Positions 25,949 through 35,574 are shown, counted from the stretch's first letter. The stretch: DNA of 64,000 nucleotides from Brevibacillus humidisoli (GCF_020923435.1 NZ_CP087263.1:4746001-4810000), one strand, 5' to 3'. A program made the numbers and translations. Notes: generated from the sequence alone by a model not told the origin.

Positions 25949-26908
25949 CTAGCTGTACTGCCGCTTGGACCGGAGTCGACCGAACAACGGCTCCCACGTG
26001 ACAGCAATCAGCGCTCCGACGGATGTATTGGTGATCATATTGGCTACCGCAGGCACCGCGGCGATCGGACTGATATGATGCATCGCCAGCAGGGCTGCCA
26101 AGGCCGTATTGCAAATGCCGAACTCATAGGATAGGGCCCGCCGCTCAGCTTCTTCCGCCCGCAGACCTGCGCCGAACAGGTAGCCAAACAACATCGGCAG
26201 CGTCACCTGCAGGAAGACGCACAGGAACAGCAGCGGCAGGAGAGAAAGGTAGGTTTGCAGCATCGCCTGAGCCCCGGAGACGACAGCCAGGTTGATGATC
26301 AATACAGCAACGGTTGACAAAAGCGGGATGACCTGGCGCACCTGTGTCAGATGCTTTTCCCACTTCCACTGCACCAGCAGGCCAAGTGCGATCGGCAGCA
26401 GAACCACATAAACCATCTGCATAAACACCGGAAAGAACTGGACAGGTACGACACTGCCGACTGTCTTTTCCATAATGATCGGGGTCAAAAATGGGCCGAT
26501 CAGCGTGTCAATCGCCGACATGGTGATGCTGAGCGCCAGAGCCCCACCAGCCATATACGTATACAAGTTGGCCGTCGTGCCGCTGGGAACCGCCCCTGCC
26601 AGTACAACTCCAGCCAACAGAGCGGGATTGTCAGGGAAAAACAGCACGGCCAGCAGGACGGAGATACCGAGCGTGACGGTCCACTTTCCGCCTACGCCCA
26701 ACAGGGCCACCTTAGGACGAGTGATCACCCGGCGGAGGCTTTCTCGCGAGAGGGTCAGCCCCATCGTAAACAAGATAAAAGCAAGCGAGGGAGCCGTCCA
26801 ACTGTGCAGGAACGAAAACACATGCGGTTGTTGATACGCCAGAATGGAAGCGCAGATAATCCAGAACGGCAGCAGTTTGGTTGCAATCATCGTGATTCGT
26901 GCCAGCAT
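25949..26908 (-). CDS. Bile acid:sodium symporter (BASS) family transporter
   Basis: About 319 residues, ten hydrophobic helices. Characteristic family stretches are FILFTMGLTLSRESLRRV, AVPSGTTANLYTYMAGG and SYEFGICNTALAALLAMHH, which include the sodium-site region. Bacterial BASS members move organic anions such as pantoate or 2-oxoacids with sodium; the substrate here is unknown. The ATG at 26908 is chosen because in-frame codons before it fall in the ribosome-binding region (GAGAGGGAGATGTTGG). It is convergent with the ger operon, with only 38 bases between the two stops. Confidence 0.88.
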   Translation of the reverse strand: MLARITMIATKLLPFWIICASILAYQQPHVFSFLHSWTAPSLAFILFTMGLTLSRESLRRVITRPKVALLGVGGKWTVTLGISVLLAVLFFPDNPALLAGVVLAGAVPSGTTANLYTYMAGGALALSITMSAIDTLIGPFLTPIIMEKTVGSVVPVQFFPVFMQMVYVVLLPIALGLLVQWKWEKHLTQVRQVIPLLSTVAVLIINLAVVSGAQAMLQTYLSLLPLLFLCVFLQVTLPMLFGYLFGAGLRAEEAERRALSYEFGICNTALAALLAMHHISPIAAVPAVANMITNTSVGALIAVTWEPLFGRLRSKRQYS

Positions 26909-26991
26909 ACTCCAACATCTCCCTCTCAACTTGGATCATAGAGGCGGCGATACGGGCTGCGGACTCGCCAGGCTGCTGCAGTGATCGCACT

Positions 26992-27765
26992 CTACTTGAC
27001 CGTCCAACCTCCACATACGTTCAACGTCTGTCCGGTGATATAGGCGGCAGCGTCTGAGGCAAGAAAAGCGACCGCCTGCGCCACATCAGTCGGAGAGCCC
27101 AGTCTGTCCAGCGGTATGTCACCGGTAAACTGCTTGAGAGCAGCCTGGGAACCATTACCGGATGAAGCGGCCATCTGATCGGCCATGCGGGACAGCAGCT
27201 CCGTCTCCGTGGCACCGGGACAGACGGCATTGACACGGATCCGGCGCGGAGCCAGCACGATGGAGGCCGTTTTGGTTACACTGACGACGCCGGCTTTGGA
27301 AGCGGCATAGGCGACGGCCAGCGGTCGCGGACTGTTGGCGGCAACAGAGGCAATGTTGACGATCGCTCCCCCGTCGCAGAGGTGTGGTGCGACCGCCTGC
27401 ATCATAAAAAAGACGGCCTTCAGGTTGATATTCATCACCAGATCCCAATCAGAGCTGGTTAGCTGATCCATCGGCTTGAGCGGATTGATCCCGGCATTGT
27501 TCACGAGCAGATGGAGTCGACCCACGGTCTGCACGATTTTGTCCACCGTAGGATGGATGGCATCGGTGTCAGACAGGTCAATCTCCTGAGTATGAACTTG
27601 GTATCCGCGTTGTTTCAAATGTTCAGCGGCTTCGGCTAACCGTTGCGCTTGGCGGTCGAGCAGGACAAGCTGATAGCCGGCTGCTCCCAGCTCTTCTGCG
27701 ATTGCAAAGCCCACCCCCTGGGCAGCGCCGGTCACTACAGCCGTTTTCTGTTTTGCTTCCTCCAT
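26992..27765 (-). CDS. Short-chain dehydrogenase/reductase
   Basis: 257 residues, a classical SDR. It has the NAD(P)-binding TGAAQGVGFAIAEELGAAGY, NNAG (VNNAGINPL), catalytic Ser (NIASVAANS), Tyr-X3-Lys (AYAASKAGV), and the C-terminal YITGQTLNVCGGWTV typical of 3-oxoacyl reductase-like enzymes. The ATG at 27765 follows AAGGAGGGAG; an upstream TTG would use that site itself. An adjacent BASS transporter gene 80 bases downstream points to a shared small-molecule role, but the substrate is not evident. Confidence 0.9.
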   Translation of the reverse strand: MEEAKQKTAVVTGAAQGVGFAIAEELGAAGYQLVLLDRQAQRLAEAAEHLKQRGYQVHTQEIDLSDTDAIHPTVDKIVQTVGRLHLLVNNAGINPLKPMDQLTSSDWDLVMNINLKAVFFMMQAVAPHLCDGGAIVNIASVAANSPRPLAVAYAASKAGVVSVTKTASIVLAPRRIRVNAVCPGATETELLSRMADQMAASSGNGSQAALKQFTGDIPLDRLGSPTDVAQAVAFLASDAAAYITGQTLNVCGGWTVK

Positions 27766-28085
27766 GTGGACTCCCTCCTTCAACTCTCTATTCTGTCAGT
27801 ATGAGACGTTTGGGACGATCCGTCCAGAACCACTTTGAGAAATGGTATCACAGTTGGTTTCTTTTCCAACTGATTGGCTATTTGGTTTAGGTGTCGACGG
27901 ACCGAATCGGGCGATCAGGTTAGAAATGCGAAAGCGGTGCATGCGATTAAGGCATACGTGATGACTTCCAATAGAAAGATTATAATGGAAGCTAGGGAAT
28001 CGATATCACGAATCGCTAAGTAACAGGGAAAACGAATGCCAGTGAAAAAAGAGACGTTCAAAACACGTTCAGGGAGATAACGCTG

Positions 28086-28709
28086 ATGAAAGACAGTAGA
28101 CGCATTGTACTATACCTGCTGATTTTCTTATTTCTCTTTCCGATCCTTTACTTTTTGGCTTATTACATGGGGCGAGTTAGTTTTGAAATATCAACAGGTA
28201 CCTATATCGATAGACCAACCCAAACAAGGCTTGTTTCCTTTTTAGTCATCGGGACACAGAAAGGCTGGAGTAAACTTGTACTCCAGCCTTTTCCTATCCT
28301 CACATGCCTACAGCTCAAATCGTTTCATCACATCTTCCAGCTCATTGGCCATCTGGTTCAACGTGCTGACGGAAGAGGAAATTTCCTCGATAAACGCAAG
28401 CTGCTGCTGCGTAGTCGCGGCGACGCTTTGCGTATTGTCGGAGGACTCTTGGGCAATGCGTGCCAACTCATCCACTGTTGCTGCCACTTCTTCGGAACTA
28501 GCCGAGATTTCTTCGGTGACGGCAGAGACTTCGGCAATCTGGTCGGCCACGTGCTGAGTAGCAACGAGGATTTTTTCGAAAGCCTGTCCGGCTTCGTTGA
28601 CGATCTCGATGCCGAGCTGCACTTCCTGTGTTCCTTTGTCCATCGTGTCTACGGCACGGTTGGTTCCAGACTGAATCTCTTCGATGATCTTGGTGATTTG
28701 TTGCGCTGA
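28086..28709 (+). CDS. Doubtful membrane-protein reading frame
   Basis: A frame with AGGGAG before ATG 28086 starts with a strong hydrophobic helix (residues 8-27, [20 protein letters not shown]). From about residue 58 it runs through a terminator hairpin and then antisense to the chemoreceptor gene, so the C-terminal two thirds are unlikely to be genuine. It may be the remains of a short gene, or chance. The stretch 27784-28085 holds a TATAAT at 27981-27986 but no convincing -35. Confidence 0.25.
   Translation: MKDSRRIVLYLLIFLFLFPILYFLAYYMGRVSFEISTGTYIDRPTQTRLVSFLVIGTQKGWSKLVLQPFPILTCLQLKSFHHIFQLIGHLVQRADGRGNFLDKRKLLLRSRGDALRIVGGLLGNACQLIHCCCHFFGTSRDFFGDGRDFGNLVGHVLSSNEDFFESLSGFVDDLDAELHFLCSFVHRVYGTVGSRLNLFDDLGDLLR
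28261..28292 (-). terminator. Terminator after the chemoreceptor gene (bidirectional)
   Basis: AAGGCTGGAGT and ACTCCAGCCTT form an 11-bp stem with an 8-base loop and T-rich flanks on both sides. It lies 16 bases after the chemoreceptor stop codon. Confidence 0.85.
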
Positions 28710-30215
28710 TCCGGCTGTTTGTTCCGCCAGTTTTCTCACCTCATTGGCTACGACGGCAAACCCTTTGCCGTGTTCACCGGCCCGCGCCGCCTCAATCGTG
28801 GCGTTGAGGGCCAACAGGTTGGTCTGGGAGGCAATGTCGGTAATCGTGTTGACGATTTTGCCGATGTTGCGGGAGTGTTCAGCCAACACTTTGACGGCTG
28901 AGGCTGATTCTCCGACGGAACTTTCGATTGTGTTCATCTGGTTGATCGCCTTCTGGATCGAGACGTTTCCTTGTTCTGCTTCCTTGGCCGTATCCTGCGA
29001 TGACTCCGATACAACCTGCGCTGTTTCGGTAATCCGCTGGATCCCCAGGACCATCTCATTGATCCCCAGTTTGCTTTCTTCCACGCTTTTTACTTGTACT
29101 TCCGCACCGCTTGCCACTTCTTCAATCATGGTGGCAATCTGGTTGACAGCCGTTTTGGTTTGCTCCGCACTGGACATCAGCTCATTGGACGATGTGGTTA
29201 CCTTTCCGCTGGACTGCTGAACCTGGCGGATCAATACGCGAATATTATCGGACATCTGGTTGAACGCTTCGCCAAGAATCCCCAACTCATCTCTGCGGTT
29301 GATCTGTATCTGCTGCTGCAGCCTGCCCTGCGCGATTTCCTGAGCGGCGTGTACGACCAATCCCAATGGTTTGACGATGGAGCGGGCCATGGCTTGACCG
29401 ATGATGATCGAGAGAAGGATCGCCAGCGCGACTAGCCCAATCTGAATGTAGAAGATGTTTTGCTGCAGGTTATGGGTCTCGGTATAACTGGAACGGGCCA
29501 ATTCGTTGTTTAAGGCGACCGTCTCTTGCAGGTACTCGGTTAGTACGCCGATCTTTACCGCCAGTTTGGTGTTAAAGGTGCTGATCGCCAACCCCATTCC
29601 ATCACTGGAACCGACTGCCTGGTCTCCTTTGCGGATCCATTCCAGAATCCCGTCCAGATCAGAGGAATATCCATTCCAGATCACCAAAAAGGTCTCCAGA
29701 TCACCGCTGTCAATCCCGTAACGGGCCTGGTTTTCCTTTAGCTTGGCGATTTGATCACTCACTTTTGCCTTTAGTTCCGAGATGAGATCAGCCTGCTCTT
29801 CCGCCTTTGCATACTTGGATAGGAGGGCCGAGGCCATCATGGAGTTTAGTTTCTCGAAGTCGGTGGAGAGAGTGAGCAGATCGGCCACAGACTGCAAACG
29901 GTCTTCATACAAGCTTTGGGTGGCAGCAGCGATTTGCTGCTGGGCATAGATCGCCACCCCGCCTACGGCTAACATAAAGACAAGAATGAGTACGTATGAG
30001 GTATATAGCTTGTATATTAACTTACCGTTTCGCTTTTTCGGCTGCCGGCTGCCGTTCTGCTGTTGGTCGTCTGTCTTCGGTTTTTTCCTGGCAAACAGGG
30101 ATGAAAAGAACTGTTTCAACGGTTTTGGAAAGCTAGGCAGTTTTGACGGTTTCCTCAGCTTTGGCAGTTTCGACAATTTCAACCGCGAGAGTACCGCACG
30201 TAATCTGTTTTTCAT
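28308..30215 (-). CDS. Methyl-accepting chemotaxis protein with a basic N-terminal extension
   Basis: 635 residues. The ATG at 30215 (MKNRLRAV) has AGAAAGGAG upstream; the frame continues upstream without a better start. The first 70 residues are Lys/Leu/Pro/Ser rich (e.g. [20 protein letters not shown]) and cytoplasmic, which is unusual. TM1 follows at about 77-100, then a four-helix extracellular sensor, TM2 near 270-292, HAMP and the signalling coiled coil with the tip [20 protein letters not shown]. It would couple to CheA/CheW. The ligand is unknown. Confidence 0.92.
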   Translation of the reverse strand: MKNRLRAVLSRLKLSKLPKLRKPSKLPSFPKPLKQFFSSLFARKKPKTDDQQQNGSRQPKKRNGKLIYKLYTSYVLILVFMLAVGGVAIYAQQQIAAATQSLYEDRLQSVADLLTLSTDFEKLNSMMASALLSKYAKAEEQADLISELKAKVSDQIAKLKENQARYGIDSGDLETFLVIWNGYSSDLDGILEWIRKGDQAVGSSDGMGLAISTFNTKLAVKIGVLTEYLQETVALNNELARSSYTETHNLQQNIFYIQIGLVALAILLSIIIGQAMARSIVKPLGLVVHAAQEIAQGRLQQQIQINRRDELGILGEAFNQMSDNIRVLIRQVQQSSGKVTTSSNELMSSAEQTKTAVNQIATMIEEVASGAEVQVKSVEESKLGINEMVLGIQRITETAQVVSESSQDTAKEAEQGNVSIQKAINQMNTIESSVGESASAVKVLAEHSRNIGKIVNTITDIASQTNLLALNATIEAARAGEHGKGFAVVANEVRKLAEQTAGSAQQITKIIEEIQSGTNRAVDTMDKGTQEVQLGIEIVNEAGQAFEKILVATQHVADQIAEVSAVTEEISASSEEVAATVDELARIAQESSDNTQSVAATTQQQLAFIEEISSSVSTLNQMANELEDVMKRFEL

Positions 30216-30532
30216 CTGTCTACTCCTTTCTGACTGCAAGACAAGTTCGTTCGTTTGATGCATTGCTGTCACCCATGTGCAGGACGGGATTCCTATATGT
30301 AATGTTCTTACTCCGATCATCCGGATGTCCAGAGCCAATCGGAAAAAGTGGCTGAAGGCAGGTCCAACCTGATCTCTTTTTTCTTTTCCCATTTTAGTGT
30401 GGGAATAAACACCAGAACAGGTGCATAGTAAAAAAGTTATGGTTTTTTTGTTGAAACCCATCAGGGTCGTCATGCGTCTAATAATAGTGGCCGTTATCAG
30501 CCGTTATCAATAGAGACACAGGAGGAGAAACG

Positions 30533-32137
30533 ATGTACAGAAGAGCTTTGTTATGCGCCGTACTGCTTATCTTCACCAGTGCAGTCCCGGTGTTTGCCTA
30601 TGATGTTGACCTTCGTCCGTTTTCGGATGTCAACCAAACGGACTGGGCCAAAGACTCCATCTACACATTAGCTGCCTTGGGACATGTGGCAGGCTATCCG
30701 GACAAAACCTTCCGGCCTGATCAACAGGTGTCCCGAGAAGCTTTTGTGAAGATGCTGGTCGCAGCGACCAAGCTGCCGGAGACAGGGGGAGGGTCTGCGC
30801 CGAACTGGACGGACGTAGATACGACTCGTTGGTCTTACCCTTATTTTGTGACTGCTGCCCGCCACGGACTGTTGGCATCGCTTGGGGAGGGGCAGCATCT
30901 CTCTCCGGAGGTGGCCATCACACGGGAAGAAGTGGCGGCATTGGTCGGGATGTACTTGCTTAACCAGACCTCCGCCGAACAGAAGAATCAGTGGCTTGCC
31001 TCTGGCTGGCGTGCTGTGCAGCAGACACATGCCTTTGGAGATCAGGCCCAGATCAGCGAAGGGCTGGCCCCATACCTGTACTACACGGCAAGCAAGTCCG
31101 TGATGCAGGGAGATCGTTCGGGTACATTTCGCCCACAAGATTCGCTGTCGCGACGAGAAGCGGCGGCAATCCTCCATCGTTTAACCGATCTGCAAGCACA
31201 GCAGACGCCAACGGAACTGCTTGGTTTTTATGCGATTTCCTCCTACGCCAATCTAGACAAAACCAGTTACCTGGACAGGATGGCATTTGGATGGGCAGAG
31301 CTGGACTACAGCGGGAGCGGACAGGCCAACTTGAGGGTCGATCAAGGCACATGGAAGATTCCCGAAGGATGGCAGGAGGTAGTGAATACAGCGGAACAGC
31401 ACCAGGTGCAAAAAGAGCTGATGGTCTTTGCCAACAAACCCAATCTAGTCTCGTTTCTCCAGGATGAACCGGCTCGCACTTCATTTGTCGAGTCCTTGGC
31501 GGGGGTGCTGGCCGACGAACGCTTCGGGTTTACGGGCGTCTGCATCGACTTTGAAGGATTAAAGACGGCTGACAGCAGGGCATCCTTCGCCAGCTTTCTG
31601 CAGCAGGTGAAGGGAGCGATCGGGGAGAAAAGCCTGACGGTGGCTGTTCCCCCAACAATCTACTACCAGGGCTACGATCTGCAAGCCATTGGGCAAGCGG
31701 CTGACACGGTCGTTCTGATGGCCTACGATTATACCGATCAGGCCAGCGGACTCCCCTCTGCACCGCTACCGCTGGTAAACGACACGGTGACAGAAGCACT
31801 CCGGGTCATCCCGAAAGAAAAGCTGCTGCTGGGTATCTCCAAGCAGGCCAATCAATGGGTAACCACAGGAGAAGGTGTTCAATACTATCAACCGGCTATC
31901 GATAAAGTGGAGGAACGACTGAAGCAGTCAGAAACCGAGATGGTTTTCTCTGTTCCCTACTTCCTGCAGCAGATCAGCTTTGCGGATGAGCGGGGAGAGC
32001 ACCAGATCTGGTACGAAGATGAGCAGAGCATTGAGAAAAAGATTTGGCTGGCCAAGTATCACGGTCTGCGGGGCGTTGCCCTGTGGCACATGGGCAGTTT
32101 TACGTCTGATGATTGGCAGGTCATCGGGAAGCAGTAG
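30533..32137 (+). CDS. Surface-anchored GH18 hydrolase with three SLH domains
   Basis: 534 residues. Signal peptide (1-23, ending VPVFA); three SLH repeats to about residue 205 (FSDVNQTDWAKDSIYTLAAL, YPDKTFRPDQQVSREAF, then FRPQDSLSRREAAAIL). A GH18 barrel follows from about 225. The catalytic strand reads FTGVCIDFEGL, the DxE form used in spore cortex-lytic and YdhD-like enzymes, and WHMGSF-type barrel end ALWHMG is present. SLH domains bind pyruvylated wall polymer, so the enzyme probably acts on peptidoglycan amino sugars at the cell or spore surface. GGAGGAG precedes ATG 30533. A direct repeat CCGTTATCA (30491 and 30501) lies just upstream. Confidence 0.9.
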   Translation: MYRRALLCAVLLIFTSAVPVFAYDVDLRPFSDVNQTDWAKDSIYTLAALGHVAGYPDKTFRPDQQVSREAFVKMLVAATKLPETGGGSAPNWTDVDTTRWSYPYFVTAARHGLLASLGEGQHLSPEVAITREEVAALVGMYLLNQTSAEQKNQWLASGWRAVQQTHAFGDQAQISEGLAPYLYYTASKSVMQGDRSGTFRPQDSLSRREAAAILHRLTDLQAQQTPTELLGFYAISSYANLDKTSYLDRMAFGWAELDYSGSGQANLRVDQGTWKIPEGWQEVVNTAEQHQVQKELMVFANKPNLVSFLQDEPARTSFVESLAGVLADERFGFTGVCIDFEGLKTADSRASFASFLQQVKGAIGEKSLTVAVPPTIYYQGYDLQAIGQAADTVVLMAYDYTDQASGLPSAPLPLVNDTVTEALRVIPKEKLLLGISKQANQWVTTGEGVQYYQPAIDKVEERLKQSETEMVFSVPYFLQQISFADERGEHQIWYEDEQSIEKKIWLAKYHGLRGVALWHMGSFTSDDWQVIGKQ

Positions 32138-32331
32138 TGAACCTTCTGATCGTTTCCAGAATCGTTGGACGCTCACGTGTTTGGCGAGTGTGAGAACGAT
32201 GTTGTCGTGATCTCGATTGCGCACTAGAATAGAACATCTGGCTAAACCGCCCTGCACATGAGGTGTTTTGATTTGCCTCATTATTCCGGGGTGTTTACCA
32301 ACGAATGTGGGTTTCAGGTATCTGCCACGGA

Positions 32332-32371
32332 TTGACAATGGGTTGCCTAACGTAATAAAATGTTTTTACGT
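32332..32371 (+). promoter_or_regulatory. Promoter and inverted-repeat operator of the ArsR-type gene
   Basis: TTGACA (32332-32337), 18 bases, TAAAAT (32356-32361). ACGTAA (32350-32355) and TTACGT (32366-32371) form an inverted repeat flanking the -10, as expected for autorepression. The 32138-32331 stretch before it shows no gene. Confidence 0.55.
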
Positions 32372-32403
32372 AACAAATCACATGTATGATTGAGGTGTCT
32401 TTG

Positions 32404-33003
32404 GTGAAGGAACAAATCGCGGAAACGTACTTTGTAGAATCGGCAGAACAGGCGATGACTCTGCTGCACCCGCTGCGAGCGGAGATGTTGTCCCGGCTGA
32501 CGGAACCGGCTTCCGCTACAGAACTGGCGCGTGGTCTCAACGAAACACCGCAGCGAATCAACTATCATCTAAAGACACTGGAAAAGGTAGGGCTGGCCCG
32601 ACGGGTGGGGACGCGACAGGTGAGAAACCTGGTGGAGGTGCTGTATCAGGCGATTGCTAGGACATTTGTGTTGTCGGAATCGCTCGGTCTCGCTCCGGAG
32701 ATGATGCAGCGGCTGAAAGACCAGAGCGCTCTCTCGCATCTGGTAGCTGCTTCTGAGCGGATCAAACGTGACGCTTTATTGCTGTTGGAACGCTCGGAGC
32801 AGCAGGAAGAGGTACCAAGTGCAACGCTTCACACCAAGGTGCACCTGCCTGATCACGATGCGCGGCAGGCCTTTGTCGAGGAGTACGTCAGTCTGGTTAA
32901 GCAATTAGCGGAGAAGTACCAAGCGAGCGGCGCGGATTCGGAGCCCTATAGTGTCGTCCTCGCCGTTTACCCAGAACCGAGAAAAGGAGCGGATCAATCA
33001 TGA
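32404..33003 (+). CDS. ArsR-like helix-turn-helix regulator
   Basis: 199 residues. An N-terminal winged helix (about 15-85: ALTLL-type start TLLHPLRAEMLSRLTEPASA, recognition region NETPQRINYHLKTLEKVGLA) is followed by a helical C-terminal region with an acidic segment. No cysteine metal site is visible, so it is probably not a metal sensor. The GTG at 32404 has GAGGTG at a good distance; an ATG at 32386 is the alternative. It overlaps the next small gene by 4 bases (ATGA). The inverted repeat in its promoter suggests it controls itself and that gene. Confidence 0.82.
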   Translation: MKEQIAETYFVESAEQAMTLLHPLRAEMLSRLTEPASATELARGLNETPQRINYHLKTLEKVGLARRVGTRQVRNLVEVLYQAIARTFVLSESLGLAPEMMQRLKDQSALSHLVAASERIKRDALLLLERSEQQEEVPSATLHTKVHLPDHDARQAFVEEYVSLVKQLAEKYQASGADSEPYSVVLAVYPEPRKGADQS

Positions 33004-33293
33004 GGAAGCCTGCTGAAGAAAGCAGCCGCAAACCTGCCCCGACCATCGTATGGGAGCGAACATCCAACGTGTCTGCTGATCCTGAATCGATGCGAAAACC
33101 GGCTGACGGAGTGGTGATCCCTCTGCAGCCGCGTCGGCAGGAAGACAGTCGCACGCTGGAAGAGACGGTGACAGAGTGGACAGTCGTAAAAAGAGAGGAC
33201 GGAGCCAGTGTCAAGGTGACGATGGTCTCGTCTGGATTTGGCCGGGTGGTGCGTACGCCATCCTCTACCAGTCCACGGTGTCGTGCTGCCTGA
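33000..33293 (+). CDS. Small hypothetical protein coupled to the ArsR-like gene
   Basis: 97 residues, soluble, rich in charged residues, Pro and Thr. A duplicated RKPA motif lies in the N-terminus (residues 2-5 and 32-35) and a more structured segment TVTEWTVVKREDGASVKVTM at 57-76. No signal peptide or membrane helix. It overlaps the regulator gene by 4 bases, which supports real translation by coupling. I do not recognise a family. Confidence 0.55.
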   Translation: MRKPAEESSRKPAPTIVWERTSNVSADPESMRKPADGVVIPLQPRRQEDSRTLEETVTEWTVVKREDGASVKVTMVSSGFGRVVRTPSSTSPRCRAA

Positions 33294-33344
33294 TCTCAAG
33301 TGTAGTGATTTTTGAAAACAGGTGTATGAGGAGGTTGGAGTAGA

Positions 33345-33938
33345 GTGAATCTGGTACCGGTAGTTGTCGAGCAGACCAATCGTGGCGAACGTTCGTATGA
33401 TATTTATTCCCGTCTGTTAAAAGATCGGATCATCTTTATCGGCTCTGCCATTGATGACAATGTGGCCAATTCGGTAGTGGCCCAACTGCTGTTCCTGACT
33501 GCGGAAGACCCTGAAAAAGATATTAACCTCTATATCAACTCACCGGGCGGCTCTACCACGGCCGGGATGGCGATCTACGATACGATGCAGTTTATCAAAC
33601 CGGATGTCTCTACGATCTGTATTGGTATGGCGGCATCAATGGGAGCGGTTCTTTTGGTAGCAGGTGCAAAAGGAAAACGATACGCGCTGCCCAATTCGGA
33701 AATCATGATTCACCAGCCGTGGGGCGGGGCACAGGGGCAGGCATCCGATCTCAAGATTCAGGCTGAACGGATTTTAAAGACCCGCGACATGCTGGCAGGA
33801 ATCATTGCCGAGAGAAGTGGTCAGCCGAAGGAAAAAGTGGAGCGGGATATGGATCGCGACTTCTTTATGACAGCAGAGGAAGCCAAAACATACGGATTGA
33901 TCGACAAAGTGATCGAGCAGTCTCCGCAGCAGGGATAA
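33345..33938 (+). CDS. clpP: ATP-dependent Clp protease proteolytic subunit
   Basis: 197 residues, standard ClpP length. Catalytic triad regions are all visible: Ser in [15 protein letters not shown], His in [13 protein letters not shown], Asp in [13 protein letters not shown]. The protein forms a double heptamer and degrades proteins delivered by ClpX/ClpC ATPases. It starts at GTG 33345 after GAGGAGGTTGGAG. No CtsR-type operator is evident just upstream (only 51 bases separate it from the preceding gene). Its terminator hairpin has been split and duplicated by a palindromic element. Confidence 0.96.
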   Translation: MNLVPVVVEQTNRGERSYDIYSRLLKDRIIFIGSAIDDNVANSVVAQLLFLTAEDPEKDINLYINSPGGSTTAGMAIYDTMQFIKPDVSTICIGMAASMGAVLLVAGAKGKRYALPNSEIMIHQPWGGAQGQASDLKIQAERILKTRDMLAGIIAERSGQPKEKVERDMDRDFFMTAEEAKTYGLIDKVIEQSPQQG

Positions 33939-33954
33939 GCGGGGGGTCAAGAGA

Positions 33955-34274
33955 GGCCATGCCATTGTACGGCATGGCGCTCAGTCTGTAGGCAAAGGGG
34001 ACCGGTGCGGGGGAGAGCAGCTCTTTTCCTCCAGTCGCTCCGTTGCCAACCTGCTAGGAAGCGGGATTGTCCGCTGCGCCAGTCCGAAGCGGGCGGGCGC
34101 AAAAGTAGCGCCGCTACGAAGAAGCATCTCAGGGTTGCGCCCGAAAGCCCCCGCTTCGGACTGACTCCGCTAGGCTGGTTGGCAAAAGTCGCTCCTTCCC
34201 GGAAAAGAGCTACTCTCCGCCTCTACGGAAGCGCTTGTCTACACACCTAAGGCCATGCCATTGTACGGCATGGC
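33955..34274. repeat. Long palindromic element, copy 2, inside a duplicated terminator hairpin
   Basis: Positions 33955-33978 and 34251-34274 are identical 24-base copies of a hairpin (GGCCATGCC...GGCATGGCC). The left copy keeps the outer GAGA and the right copy keeps the outer TCTC of what was one longer clpP terminator stem. Between them (33979-34250) lies a 272-base element with near-palindromic arms: AGTCCGAAGCGGG matches CCCGCTTCGGACT, and GAGAGCAGCTCTTTTCC matches the far-end complement. Terminal TGTAGRCAA repeats are present. It resembles copy 1 at 11741-11972. No protein is encoded. Confidence 0.85.
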
Positions 34275-34379
34275 CTCTCTATTTATGAGCAAATCCCTCT
34301 TAGTAGTCGGCCCTGCGCCAGACTGAGTTGGAAAATGTAACTCCTGCAGCCTACAATAAAAGAAAAGAGGTGGGGGTTA

Positions 34380-35471
34380 ATGGTGATGAATTGCTTTTAC
34401 ACGAGGTTTTGTGAGCGGTTTTCCCTGCAGGTGCCCATCATCCAGGCTGGCATGGCCGGGGGAATCGTGTCCTCCGAACTGGTGGCTGCCGTATCGGAAG
34501 CAGGAGGTCTCGGTACTTTGGCCGGCGCTTACGTCAAGCCGGATGATTTGCGTCGGTCGATTCGGCGTGTGAAGGAACTGACGAAGCAGCCTTTTAGCGT
34601 CAATCTGCTATTGTACGAGGAGCCGGGGGCGTATGCGGTGACGCCGGAACTGGTTGATTGGCTCAACGGGATTCGCTCCGAACTCGGGTTGGCGCCCTGG
34701 GATGGAGAGATACCGGGCAGTACGGATGAAGTAGATGAATGTTTTTCCGTGATCCTTGAAGAAAAAGTGCCGGTGTTCAGTGTTGCATTCGCTCTGCCTG
34801 GAAAGTACGGATCGGCGGCCAAAGCAGCCGGGATGAAACTGATTGGCATGGCGACGACACTGGACGAAGCAAAAGCCTTGCATGCGGCAGGCGTGGATGC
34901 GATCGTTGCCCAGGGAGGCGAGGCTGGCGGGCATCGCGGCACGTTTTCGGTAGAGGGAAAGCCAGCAGGAGAGAGCGTCGGGACGATGGCGCTCGTGCCG
35001 CTGCTCGTTGATGCGCTGCCGGACACACCTATCGTTGCGGCAGGCGGAATCATGGATGGCCGCGGTTTGGCAGCCGCCCTTTCGCTGGGAGCAGATGCCA
35101 TACAGGTCGGCACCCGTTTTTTGACCTGTCGGGAGAGTACAGCCCACGTCGCTTATAAGGAGCGGCTGCTTACGGCCAAGGAAACAGATCCGCAGATTAC
35201 ACGCGCCTTCTCCGGTCGTCCCGCGCGGGGAATTGCCAACCGGATCATGCACCGGTTTGCAGAGAGTGGAATCACCGCTCTGCCGTATCCGGTGCAGAAC
35301 AGTTTGACACGTGAGATCCGTGCCGCTGCCGCTCGTCGTAATGATGCAGAGTATATGTCCTTGTGGGCCGGGCAGGGGGTTGCCATGGTGAAGGAAGCAG
35401 GTCAATCGGCGGCCGAGATTGTAGAGATGTACATGGCGCAGGCAGAAGAAGTGGTCAAGCGCTGGAGGTAG
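34380..35471 (+). CDS. Nitronate monooxygenase / FabK-like flavin enzyme
   Basis: 363 residues, FMN-binding TIM barrel of the 2-nitropropane dioxygenase family. Signatures are VPIIQAGMAGGIVSSELVAA near the N-terminus, catalytic-His loop AQGGEAGGHRGTF, and the phosphate-binding VAAGGIMDGRGLAAALSLGA and QVGTRFLTC. It oxidises propionate 3-nitronate or similar nitronates in known members; related FabK reduces enoyl-ACP, so the exact reaction is uncertain. The ATG at 34380 has AAGAGGTGGGGG upstream; an ATG two codons on is possible. It stands alone after the palindromic element. Confidence 0.87.
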   Translation: MVMNCFYTRFCERFSLQVPIIQAGMAGGIVSSELVAAVSEAGGLGTLAGAYVKPDDLRRSIRRVKELTKQPFSVNLLLYEEPGAYAVTPELVDWLNGIRSELGLAPWDGEIPGSTDEVDECFSVILEEKVPVFSVAFALPGKYGSAAKAAGMKLIGMATTLDEAKALHAAGVDAIVAQGGEAGGHRGTFSVEGKPAGESVGTMALVPLLVDALPDTPIVAAGGIMDGRGLAAALSLGADAIQVGTRFLTCRESTAHVAYKERLLTAKETDPQITRAFSGRPARGIANRIMHRFAESGITALPYPVQNSLTREIRAAAARRNDAEYMSLWAGQGVAMVKEAGQSAAEIVEMYMAQAEEVVKRWR

Positions 35472-35487
35472 GTTGGAGTTTTCGAAA

Positions 35488-35574
35488 AGAGAGCGAGGCT
35501 CAGCCAAAAGAGCATGACTCCGGCAAGAGAGCGAGGCCCTGGCAAGGGAGCATGACTCCGACAAGGGAGCATCG
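35488..35574. repeat. 38-bp tandem repeat in a spacer
   Basis: Units start at 35488 and 35526 (each AGAGAGCGAGGC, later GAGCATGACTCCG) with a partial third from 35564. It fills the gap between the monooxygenase and LysR-type genes. No coding sense is apparent. Confidence 0.75.

Noticed and set aside
34005-34250. Short plus-strand frame inside the palindromic element
   Set aside because: No conserved protein features; the same DNA at 11.75 kb reads differently, so the signal is structural, not coding.
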